The notes below the pieces were generated by a model. It worked only from the letters and a program-made list of their open reading frames with translations, ran no database searches and was not told the origin of the DNA. Both the position numbers and the translations under genes were made by a program. From assembly GCA_964650885.1 (NCBI GenBank), contig CAZYXG010000020.1, forward strand, positions 1 to 36,739: 36,739 bases of DNA, given 5' to 3'. Position 1 is the first letter of the stretch. Every line of letters begins with the position of its first letter. Origin of the DNA: JAPLFM01 sp964650885. GTDB taxonomy: Bacteria > Bacteroidota > Ignavibacteria > Kapaibacteriales > UBA2268. Below, one piece after another: positions 8,510 to 15,452 of the stretch.

Positions 8510-9223
8510 TTAAAAACTATCAATGCGGAAATAGCTTTTCCCGATATATCTTTTACCTTTAGATTCTTTACCATTCTTTGGTGGATCTATCGTAGATGTA
8601 CGTTTAGAACTTTCTTTCTTAATTCGAGCTGCATCAATTCCTTTGCTTACCAAATATTGATAGATTGCTGTTGTGCGTTCGTCAGTAAGCTCAGTATTTT
8701 CTTTTTGATTTTTGTCATTATCTGCAAAGCACATAATAGTGAAAATCACATTCTTATTTTCTGGCAGTGCCAAGATATTTACGTAATAATCAAGAGAAAT
8801 GTCTGCTCCCACTCTTAGTTTCGACTTGTTCACTTCGAATGGTGGAACAGCAATTGGCACCATGCCGCCTTTTTCTAGTGGTATCACAAGAAAATCGTGT
8901 GAAAGTTCTTTATATTCAGTTGTTTGTGGCACAGTGAAACTGTATTTAGTTTCCATATATGATTTGCGTTTCAATTTCAAATCATACATTTTCCCTGGCT
9001 TCAAACCAGATATAACATAAGAGCCATTTTCAGCTGAGTTACTTCGAGTTGCACCCACTTTATTGCCTTCGCTATCATATAAGATGATACCAACTGTCTC
9101 TGGCTCTCTAGTGATGCTATTGAAGACATTTCCAGTAAGAGAAACAGTGGCATCTACCATTTGAGCAGAAAGATTGCTGAACGTTAAGAATACAGATAAT
9201 ATTATTGCTAATGTTTTTTTCAT
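8510..9223 (-). CDS. Exported protein with carboxypeptidase-regulatory-like and OmpA-like domains
   Basis: A 237-aa protein with a signal peptide (about 1-20), an Ig-like carboxypeptidase regulatory-like domain (about 27-100, with GNVFNSITREP and a SYVISGLKPGKMYDL turn) and a divergent OmpA C-terminal domain (about 125-237, with a TDERTTAIYQYLVSKGID helix). The OmpA domain lacks the best-conserved peptidoglycan-binding signature, so binding is uncertain. It starts 12 nt after the WD40 gene and is surely cotranscribed with it. The pair together has the propeller, CRD and OmpA domains of PorE, a periplasmic T9SS protein. Confidence 0.75.
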   Translation of the reverse strand: MKKTLAIILSVFLTFSNLSAQMVDATVSLTGNVFNSITREPETVGIILYDSEGNKVGATRSNSAENGSYVISGLKPGKMYDLKLKRKSYMETKYSFTVPQTTEYKELSHDFLVIPLEKGGMVPIAVPPFEVNKSKLRVGADISLDYYVNILALPENKNVIFTIMCFADNDKNQKENTELTDERTTAIYQYLVSKGIDAARIKKESSKRTSTIDPPKNGKESKGKRYIGKSYFRIDSF

Positions 9224-9235
9224 ATTTTGTTCTAC

Positions 9236-10183
9236 TTATTTTTTAACCAAAAATCTAACTGTATTATCAGCACAGCCAATAATAATAATACTTGCGTCTG
9301 ATACCATATCCACCGACCAAATCTCAACTCCAGTATCGAAACTCATTAATTCTTTGCCCGATTCTACGTTCCATAGTTTTACTTTTTTGTCCAAACTAGC
9401 AGTTACCACCATAGAATTATCTTCCGAAAAAGAAGCATCTTGCACTATTTCAGTGTGAGCTTTGATTGTACGGATTAATTTTCCTTCTGGCATTTTCCAA
9501 AATTTAATTACTCCACTTTTATCTGTAGAAACTAATCTTTCAGAATTGAAAGAATAAAGCACAGTAAGCACTTCGGCTTCATGGTCAAGTAAAGTCATTA
9601 TAGGTTCTTTAGAACTTAAATCAGTTGACCAAATTTTTATTGTCTTATCGTCGCTGCAAGAAGCAATATATTTATTGTCGTAGCTATAAGCAACGTTATT
9701 TGTTGAAAGTGAGTGGTCACGCAAAGTTTTCACTTCGCTGCCAAGCTCCACATCCCAAAGCTTCACAGTTTTATCGAAACTAGTACTCGCAATTTTTTTA
9801 TCATCTTGGCTGTAATAAACCCCGATAACTTCATCAGTGTGTCCTTTAAGCACTTTTACTTGGCTGCCAGTTTCCACATCCCAAATTCTTACAGTATGAT
9901 CGCTAGAAGCTGATGCAATAAATTTATCATTTCCAGAGAAAGATAAGTTATTCACTCCACCTAGGTGACCTGTCATAGTTTTAATTTCTTTACCAGCTGG
10001 CAGAGACCAAATTTTAATAGTCTCATCAAGTGAGCAAGTTGCGAATTTGGAGTCATCGCCATTGACAAAGACACCAAGCACTTCATCTTCGTGTTTCCCA
10101 ATAGTTTTCATCTCATATTTGTAAGTCTGCGAGAATAGAGGCAAGCTCACAAACATTAGAATAGCTAACAAGCTTTTCATCAT
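9236..10183 (-). CDS. Exported seven-bladed WD40 beta-propeller protein
   Basis: A 315-aa protein with a signal peptide (about 1-18) and seven WD40 repeats filling the rest. The blades end in IKIW, VRIW, VKLW, IKIW, IKFW, VKLW and VRFL, with GH dipeptides and Asp at the expected turn positions in several blades. It is a complete propeller and probably a protein-interaction scaffold in the periplasm. It is followed after 12 nt by the CRD-OmpA gene and preceded at 29 nt by a merR-like gene on the same strand. The propeller call is secure; the PorE-like role is inferred from the neighbour. Confidence 0.88.
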   Translation of the reverse strand: MMKSLLAILMFVSLPLFSQTYKYEMKTIGKHEDEVLGVFVNGDDSKFATCSLDETIKIWSLPAGKEIKTMTGHLGGVNNLSFSGNDKFIASASSDHTVRIWDVETGSQVKVLKGHTDEVIGVYYSQDDKKIASTSFDKTVKLWDVELGSEVKTLRDHSLSTNNVAYSYDNKYIASCSDDKTIKIWSTDLSSKEPIMTLLDHEAEVLTVLYSFNSERLVSTDKSGVIKFWKMPEGKLIRTIKAHTEIVQDASFSEDNSMVVTASLDKKVKLWNVESGKELMSFDTGVEIWSVDMVSDASIIIIGCADNTVRFLVKK

Positions 10184-10212
10184 TTTTACCTAGTTAAATT
10201 ATAATTACTATT

Positions 10213-10698
10213 TTAATTCTTCAATAATTGCAATGTTTGTTTCATCGCTTCTAAAATTTCCTTCAGCTCTTGCCTATTCAAAAATTTCTCATCTGTGTTT
10301 GCTACTTTCTCAGCAATAGCAGATGATTCTAATTTAGAATACTCTTTTGCTTTGGAAATAGTTTCAATTTGCTTAGTTTTTTCATTATTTCTTGATTCTT
10401 GTTTCACAGAATCTGTATTTGCAGAATTGCTAACATTAATCACTATCCTCTCTTCCAGCTTGCTTAAGTCCATTTTTGCCAAAAAGTCTTTAGCTCCTTT
10501 CAAAGAAAGTTTCTCGTTTCGCATTAGCTTTTTCACTAAGCGAATTAACTCGATATCTTTGCGAGAATAAGCTCTATTGCCTCCCCTATTCTTTTTAGGT
10601 TTGAGCTGAGAAAACTCTTTCTCCCAATATCGGAGTATGTGTTGTTCCTCGTCAACTAACTCGCTGACTTCACTAATTGAAAAATACAACCGTTCCAT
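10213..10698 (-). CDS. MerR-family transcriptional regulator
   Basis: A 161-aa protein with an N-terminal MerR winged-helix domain (about residues 4-73). The motif YFSISEVSELVDE is the first helix-turn-helix, HILRYWEKEF is the following helix and NRAYSRKDIELI is the wing. The C-terminal half is charged, low in complexity and rich in Lys, Glu and Ser, and ends in a short amphipathic helix. No metal-binding cysteines are seen, so it is not a metal sensor of the classical kind. It resembles MerR-like proteins common beside recO or rpoZ-type genes in Bacteroidota. It is divergent from rpoZ and could lead into the WD40/OmpA pair. Confidence 0.82.
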   Translation of the reverse strand: MERLYFSISEVSELVDEEQHILRYWEKEFSQLKPKKNRGGNRAYSRKDIELIRLVKKLMRNEKLSLKGAKDFLAKMDLSKLEERIVINVSNSANTDSVKQESRNNEKTKQIETISKAKEYSKLESSAIAEKVANTDEKFLNRQELKEILEAMKQTLQLLKN

Positions 10699-10756
10699 TA
10701 CTCAATATATGGAATTTTTAACATTTAAGAAAATTCTTTTTATAAATCACTATATA

Positions 10757-10788
10757 TTTGATAATATTGAAATAATTGTGTAATTTTG
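10757..10788 (+). promoter_or_regulatory. Bacteroidota-type promoter of rpoZ
   Basis: TTTG at 10757-10760, a 20-nt spacer, then TAATTTTG at 10781-10788 match the Bacteroidota housekeeping consensus (TTTG at -33, TAnnTTTG at -7) exactly. Transcription would start near 10795, about 30 nt before the ATG at 10828. The same spacing is seen before tRNA-Asn and tRNA-Tyr. Confidence 0.75.
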
Positions 10789-10827
10789 TAGTCCTATAAA
10801 AAGTGTTTTTAAATAACGGTGGTAGCA

Positions 10828-11136
10828 ATGCAAAAATACATAGTTAATCCAATTAGAGTTAGAATGAAAGAATCTGCGAAAGGTTCAATTTATCAATCAA
10901 TTGTTGCTATGGGCTTTAGAGCACGCCAAATCAATGACAATATCAGACAAGAACTCAATATGAGAATGGCTGATGTTATTCAAACAAATGACGAATCTGA
11001 AGGTCTGAACTTAGACCAACTCTCTATCAGTAAAGAATTTGATAGACTTCCAAAACCTACTTTCATAGCAATGAAAGAAATTTATGAAGAAAAATTAGAA
11101 TTTAGATTGAAAGGTGCTGTCGTTAAAGAAGACTAG
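10828..11136 (+). CDS. rpoZ: DNA-directed RNA polymerase omega subunit
   Basis: The small omega (Rpb6-like) subunit helps assemble RNA polymerase by holding the beta' chain. The protein is 102 aa from the ATG at 10828. A GTG at 10819 is in frame, but GGTGG at 10818-10822 looks like the ribosome binding site for the ATG. The conserved features are the IYQSIVAMGFRARQI helix and the RLPKPTFIAMKEI segment, typical of the Bacteroidota form. It has its own promoter and terminator and is divergent from the merR-like gene. The rest of the core enzyme is in the rpoBC operon at 15.4-23.7 kb. Confidence 0.92.
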   Translation: MQKYIVNPIRVRMKESAKGSIYQSIVAMGFRARQINDNIRQELNMRMADVIQTNDESEGLNLDQLSISKEFDRLPKPTFIAMKEIYEEKLEFRLKGAVVKED

Positions 11137-11156
11137 TCTTTTATCTTAAGAAAGTT

Positions 11157-11198
11157 AAAAATGCCTTTGAGTTGAAAAATTCAAAGGCATTTTTTTTA
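11157..11198 (+). terminator. Intrinsic terminator of rpoZ (works in both directions)
   Basis: An ATGCCTTTGA / TCAAAGGCAT stem (11161-11170 and 11181-11190), extended by A-T pairs, is followed by seven T residues on the plus strand. Runs of A on its left side give a T tract on the minus strand too, so it can end both rpoZ and the convergent M16 gene. Confidence 0.9.
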
Positions 11199-11210
11199 CA
11201 ACTATAAATT

Positions 11211-12455
11211 TTATTTCTTTTGTAAATAATCCAATCTAAATAAATTATCAACACTTAAATAGCTTTTAACAGCTTTATCAACTTGCTCTTGCGTAATTGA
11301 ATCTATATCACGTAAAGTTTCTTCAAATTTTATTACTCTGGAATAATAAAGTAAGTTTTTGGCATTATGTTGCATCACAAATGATTGGTTCTCTGTCTCA
11401 AATATTAGTGATGACTTCAACTGCTCTTTGCCAACCTTGATTAGTTCCGAAGGCACTCCAGATTTCATCAATTGATTCAACTGCTTTAATACTTCTTGCG
11501 ATGCATCTTCTATATTGCGTTTGTCCAATCCGCAATAAATATAGAATGAACCAAAGTTCTTATATAAAGTGAGCGAAGAATATACATTATAAGTCAATCC
11601 TAACCTTTCTCGCAGGTTTTGGTAGAGTATGCTGCTCATTCCCTCACCAAGTATAGTATTGACAAGCAGTAGCAAATTACGCTCTTCAAAACTGTAAGAA
11701 TAAACTGGTGCCGCAATTAGCAAATGAGATTGAAATGCAGGTATTGCTTTCTTCTGCAGTTTTTCAGTGAAATCAAATTCTCGCTTTTCAATTTTCACAT
11801 CGGAATGAATTACTTTTTTTGAATTTGAAATTGGAATTACTTTTGAAATTTTCTCTTTTACGGAAGACATTTCAAATGAACCAACAATTGAAATACATAA
11901 ATCTGTTTCATTTAGCATTTGCGTATGGAAATCTCTAATGTGAGCATCAGTTATTGCTTTTACTGATTTCACATTACCAGCAATTTGCTCTGCAAACATA
12001 CTTTCTTTGAATACAATTTCATCAATTCTATCAAAAATTTGATCTTCGTAATCGTCCTGAGTGGCTTTAATCTCTTCTATAATAACAGCTTTTTCTTTAG
12101 CTAGTTCATCTTTGTCGAATCTTGGCTTATAAATAATTTCAGTCATCAAATTTAAAACATCGTCGAAATGATGATTGAGAGCTTTCACATAAAAGCAAAT
12201 TGAGTCCTTGCTGGTGTAGGCATTGATATATGCACCTTTGCTTTCAAAAGCGAATGAAACTTCTTTTGCATCGTAATTTTCCGAACCTCTAAAAATAGCG
12301 TGTTCTAAAAAGTGAGAAATTCCTATTGGATAATTTGTTTCGTCCTTTGTGCCTATGGCAAATGTGAAACCAATTGTAAAACTTAGTGCATTGGGTATTT
12401 TCGAGTTAACTAATTTTATTCGCTCGTTTAAATCTATACTTTCAATTAAATCCAT
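11211..12455 (-). CDS. M16 family zinc peptidase, cytoplasmic type
   Basis: A 414-aa M16 peptidase with the zinc motif HFLEH (H48, E51, H52) and a following EKAVIIEEIK segment carrying the third ligand. No signal peptide is seen, so it is probably cytoplasmic, unlike the exported M16 pair at 3960-7341. It resembles the processing-peptidase-like proteins (YmxG/PqqL group) found in most Bacteroidota. It is the last gene of a minus-strand operon, 12 nt after the CorC-family gene. The substrate is unknown. Confidence 0.9.
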   Translation of the reverse strand: MDLIESIDLNERIKLVNSKIPNALSFTIGFTFAIGTKDETNYPIGISHFLEHAIFRGSENYDAKEVSFAFESKGAYINAYTSKDSICFYVKALNHHFDDVLNLMTEIIYKPRFDKDELAKEKAVIIEEIKATQDDYEDQIFDRIDEIVFKESMFAEQIAGNVKSVKAITDAHIRDFHTQMLNETDLCISIVGSFEMSSVKEKISKVIPISNSKKVIHSDVKIEKREFDFTEKLQKKAIPAFQSHLLIAAPVYSYSFEERNLLLLVNTILGEGMSSILYQNLRERLGLTYNVYSSLTLYKNFGSFYIYCGLDKRNIEDASQEVLKQLNQLMKSGVPSELIKVGKEQLKSSLIFETENQSFVMQHNAKNLLYYSRVIKFEETLRDIDSITQEQVDKAVKSYLSVDNLFRLDYLQKK

Positions 12456-12467
12456 TTTTCCCTTGAA

Positions 12468-13784
12468 TCAATCCTCTATTACGAATTGAGTTTTATCAAT
12501 AAATGTGAGTTTAAGTTCTTCTATTCTTCGCTCAGAGCTACTTAATATTTCGCATTCATAATCATCTAAATTAATAATTTCGCCTTTGCTCGGAATTTTA
12601 CCTATTTGACTAAGAACAAAGCCGCCTATTGTATCCCAATCTTCGCTTTCTGGTATTAAAACAGGTAGATACTCATTTATATCCGAGATTAACGAATTTG
12701 CCGTCATCACAAATTCATTTTCAGTTAAATTCGTTATTATCTTTTGTTCGTCGTCGTATTCATCTTCAATTTCGCCAAAGATTTCTTCAATAATATCTTC
12801 GAGAGTTACTATTCCTGCCGTACCTCCAAATTCATCTGTTACCAAAGCAAAGTGAGTTTTTGTAGTTTTCAATTGATTAAGCACTTTAATTACTTTTTCT
12901 TCTTCATCTACAGATATTATGGGGCGAATTAAATCAGCCACTATAAACAAACTGCTGTGTCGCATTAAGTTCAGCATATCTTTAGAATAAATCAAACCAA
13001 CTATATTATCAATCGTTCTCTCATAAACTGGCAATCTGGAATAGCCTTCATCTATAATGAAATCTATCATCTCATCTTTCGGCATATTCAATTCTATTCC
13101 TACTATATTCTGCCTTGGCACCATTAGTTGGCGAATTGGTGTTTCAGAAAACTCGAAAACATTTTCGATTAACTCTTGTTCCGATTCATTAATCAAACCG
13201 CTTTCGCCAGATTCTTTTATCAAATACTTTAATTCATCGGCACTATGCAAGTTGTCTTCTTCGGCAACTCCTTCAAATCCCAAAAGCTTCAAAAAGTAAT
13301 TTGCAAAAGTATTAAGTCCCCAAATAAATGGTCGGAACACCAAATAGAACAATCGCATTGGCAAAGCAACAAACATTGTTACTTGCTCTGGTTTTTGAAT
13401 TGCAATAGATTTAGGTGCTAACTCACCAAAAACTATATGCAGGAAAGTGATTGAAGCAAATGCAATATAAAGTGCATAAGAGTGTGCAGCAGCATCGGAT
13501 ATTTGCAAATTAAAATAATGAAATACCTCTAAAATCATTTTGGCTACCACACTTTCACCAATAAAACCCAGACCAAGACTGGCTAAAGTGATACCCAATT
13601 GAGTAGCTGAAAGATAAGAATCTAAATTAACAACCAAATTTTGAGCAAGTTTTGCCAAACGGCTTCCTTTTTTCACCTTAATTTCAATTTGCGAAGCTCT
13701 CACTTTCACAATCGCAAATTCAGCAGCAACGAAAAACCCATTCAATATTACAAAGAATAAAGTAAGTAGTGCATCAAAAAGCAT
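12468..13784 (-). CDS. CNNM/CorC-family membrane protein with CBS pair
   Basis: A 438-aa protein with the hemolysin-like / CorC layout: an N-terminal DUF21 (CNNM) membrane domain with about four helices (residues 1-160), a pair of CBS domains (about 215-335, including MVPRQNIVGIE and FGGTAGIVTLEDIIEEIFGEI) and a C-terminal CorC_HlyC domain. Members are linked to magnesium or other divalent cation efflux and sense nucleotides through the CBS pair. In Bacteroidota the gliding-associated GldE has this same layout, but the layout alone does not identify it. It follows recO by 29 nt. Confidence 0.88.
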   Translation of the reverse strand: MLFDALLTLFFVILNGFFVAAEFAIVKVRASQIEIKVKKGSRLAKLAQNLVVNLDSYLSATQLGITLASLGLGFIGESVVAKMILEVFHYFNLQISDAAAHSYALYIAFASITFLHIVFGELAPKSIAIQKPEQVTMFVALPMRLFYLVFRPFIWGLNTFANYFLKLLGFEGVAEEDNLHSADELKYLIKESGESGLINESEQELIENVFEFSETPIRQLMVPRQNIVGIELNMPKDEMIDFIIDEGYSRLPVYERTIDNIVGLIYSKDMLNLMRHSSLFIVADLIRPIISVDEEEKVIKVLNQLKTTKTHFALVTDEFGGTAGIVTLEDIIEEIFGEIEDEYDDEQKIITNLTENEFVMTANSLISDINEYLPVLIPESEDWDTIGGFVLSQIGKIPSKGEIINLDDYECEILSSSERRIEELKLTFIDKTQFVIED

Positions 13785-13813
13785 AGCAAGTACCTCTAAT
13801 AGTTAAGCCCAAG

Positions 13814-14545
13814 CTATTGCTCGAAAAGTGAAGTGGAGTTATATCTAAATTTCTTATCCAAATGATAGCTGAAATAGCCCTCGAAATAATGACAAATTTC
13901 TTTAACATTAATATTTTCCTCTGAGATTCCATCTATTTTGTTTTTTATTCTGTGTAGCAATTTGAAAGTTTCAAAACTCAATTTAATATAATTTCCTCTA
14001 AATCTGCCCATATTTTTTGAAGCAGACGAATCTATATAGCTAACATACACGAATTCCAAATTGTCCTCTATTGAAAAGTCCAACTCTTTGAAATCAATCT
14101 GGTATCCACTATTCTCTGAATGCCTAATTTCAAACAAAGGCAGCACCAAGCCCCAAGGGAATTCCTTATCATTTAGCAAATCCAAACATTTCGTTGTTAT
14201 ATCGAATAGAGCCACATTCTCAGCTCCCAGCATTTGCGTTTGATTGAGCGATTCCGATATCAGCATAGCCACTGTAATCCTATCCAAATCGTTCTTAATC
14301 ACCTTGAAAGGGCTAACAGTTTCAGAATCAGTAAGCAGTTGCAAATCCCTATTTAGCTTATGAATAAACTGGAAATTGGAAAGAGAAAGCAAATCGGTAG
14401 AGCCAATAAACTTACTTTTCTTGCTTTTTGCACCCTTGGCAATAAAGGACAACTTACCCAATTCTCGAGTGAAAGCATTGATAATTAAAGAGCTATCGCC
14501 AAACTTACGAGCAGAAAGAATAAATACTTTTGAAGAAATTATCAT
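13814..14545 (-). CDS. recO: DNA repair protein RecO
   Basis: RecO helps load RecA onto single-stranded DNA with RecR in the RecFOR pathway. The N-terminal OB fold shows VFILSARKFGDSSLIINAFT and GKLSFIAKGAKSKKSK, both typical. The C-terminal helical part is present but lacks the four-cysteine zinc site of many RecO proteins, as in other Bacteroidota-like forms. The start is set at the ATG at 14545 (243 aa); the in-frame codon seven upstream is TTG. It heads the operon recO, CorC-family gene, M16 gene, and is divergent from tRNA-Asn. Confidence 0.85.
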   Translation of the reverse strand: MIISSKVFILSARKFGDSSLIINAFTRELGKLSFIAKGAKSKKSKFIGSTDLLSLSNFQFIHKLNRDLQLLTDSETVSPFKVIKNDLDRITVAMLISESLNQTQMLGAENVALFDITTKCLDLLNDKEFPWGLVLPLFEIRHSENSGYQIDFKELDFSIEDNLEFVYVSYIDSSASKNMGRFRGNYIKLSFETFKLLHRIKNKIDGISEENINVKEICHYFEGYFSYHLDKKFRYNSTSLFEQ

Positions 14546-14560
14546 TTTGTAATTTTTTTC

Positions 14561-14591
14561 TTGCAAAATAAAGATAAATCTCTTAATTTTG
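14561..14591 (+). promoter_or_regulatory. Bacteroidota-type promoter of tRNA-Asn
   Basis: TTG at 14561-14563, a 20-nt spacer, then TAATTTTG at 14584-14591 give an exact -7 match and a good -33. Transcription would start near 14598, about 35 nt before the tRNA. The -33 part lies just upstream of the divergent recO start. Confidence 0.72.
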
Positions 14592-14633
14592 TATCTCTTT
14601 TTGAAGCGATTAGCTTTTAATTAGAAAAACCAT

Positions 14634-14707
14634 TCCCGAATAGCTCAGTTGGTTAGAGCACATGACTGTTAATCATGGGGTCCGGGGTTCAAGTCCCTGT
14701 TCGGGAG
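14634..14707 (+). tRNA. tRNA-Asn (GTT)
   Basis: The 74-nt cloverleaf has the acceptor arms TCCCGAA / TTCGGGA, a D arm with GTTGGTTAGAGC, anticodon GTT in the loop CTGTTAA and a T arm with GGTTCAAGTCC. The discriminator is G and the CCA end is not encoded. It is monocistronic, with its own promoter and terminator. Confidence 0.97.
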
Positions 14708-14708
14708 C

Positions 14709-14746
14709 AAAGGCGATAGATGAAAATCTGTCGCCTTTCTCTTTTT
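14709..14746 (+). terminator. Intrinsic terminator of tRNA-Asn
   Basis: A 13-bp stem (14709-14721 with 14726-14738, including one G-U pair) closed by a GAAA tetraloop is followed by CTCTTTTT. It starts two bases after the tRNA. Confidence 0.93.
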
Positions 14747-14863
14747 AGTGATGTTTTGAATTATTTGATTATTAATTTTTAATTGAATTTAAAATATTTG
14801 ATAGCCATTTTTATGCAATTGGAGAAATGTTAGAATTTAATTCTGTATTTAAAATACAACAAT

Positions 14864-15263
14864 TTATTGTTTAATGAATTTAGTTATTGAATTATCAATT
14901 TTTAGCACGTATGCTCCCTGAGTGAGATTTAATACATTGATTTGAATCTTCGAGGTTCAAATACAATAACTACATTTGCATTATCTACAAGCCCATTAGA
15001 AAATGTATCTTGATAGTTTATTTGTTCTAATATTCTTTGTGGCTCAAAGATATGAATTTGATTTGAGGATAATGCAGAAGACATCTTGTACTCTGATGAC
15101 CAATGGAAGATTCACACGTATCTATTTTGTGTAAATCAGGATTTCCTCCTTTCTAAGAATCTCCTTGGATTCTCCTAGCTAAAAAGTATTCACACAAGCA
15201 AGGGTTTGTTGATTGTATTTCAATAGTTGCAATTAATGCAATTGTGAATGATAATATTTTCAT
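14864..15263 (-). pseudogene. Decayed gene of a T9SS-secreted protein (signal peptide and C-terminal sorting signal remain)
   Basis: The left end (14950 down to 14864, minus strand) reads as 28 codons ending INVLNLTQGAYVLKI, then a short Lys-rich tail ending KFIKQ and a stop. This is the typical end of a type A T9SS C-terminal sorting domain. The right end starts with ATG at 15263 and reads MKILSFTIALIA, a signal peptide, but meets a stop at 15153 after 36 codons. Between them, from about 15110 to 14920, another frame stays open and contains NQIHIFEPQRILEQI, which also looks like sorting-domain sequence. The parts are in different frames and far too short for a working cargo, so this is best read as one gene that lost its middle and gathered frameshifts. 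The functional protein cannot be named. Confidence 0.65.
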
Positions 15264-15330
15264 TGTTTACTCCAAATTTTTTATAATTTGAATTTAATTA
15301 TTTACTAATTAACAATAAATTTTCAATTCT

Positions 15331-15352
15331 ATATACGTCAAAAGACGTATAT
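15331..15352. other. 9-bp perfect inverted repeat with AAAA loop
   Basis: ATATACGTC (15331-15339) and GACGTATAT (15344-15352) are exact inverted copies around AAAA. It lies 68 bp upstream of the pseudogene start and beyond the rpoC terminator. There is no T tract beside it, so it may be an old operator of the decayed gene. Confidence 0.5.
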
Positions 15353-15384
15353 TTGATTAATTTTTTTCATAATTTGAATTGTGC

Positions 15385-15419
15385 AAAAAAAAGACCTACT
15401 CTTTTAGGAGTAGGTCTTT
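15385..15419 (-). terminator. Intrinsic terminator of the rpoBC operon
   Basis: A 12-bp perfect stem (15390-15401 with 15408-15419) and 6-nt loop are followed, on the minus strand, by a T run at 15389-15385. It lies 33 nt after the rpoC stop and closes the large operon. Confidence 0.93.
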
Positions 15420-15452
15420 CTATTTTAATTATCTAATAATTTTGAGCTTTTC

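Noticed and set aside
12468..13784. Naming the CorC-family gene gldE
   Set aside because: GldE has the same layout, but so do general CorC/hemolysin-like proteins, and no gliding genes are adjacent.
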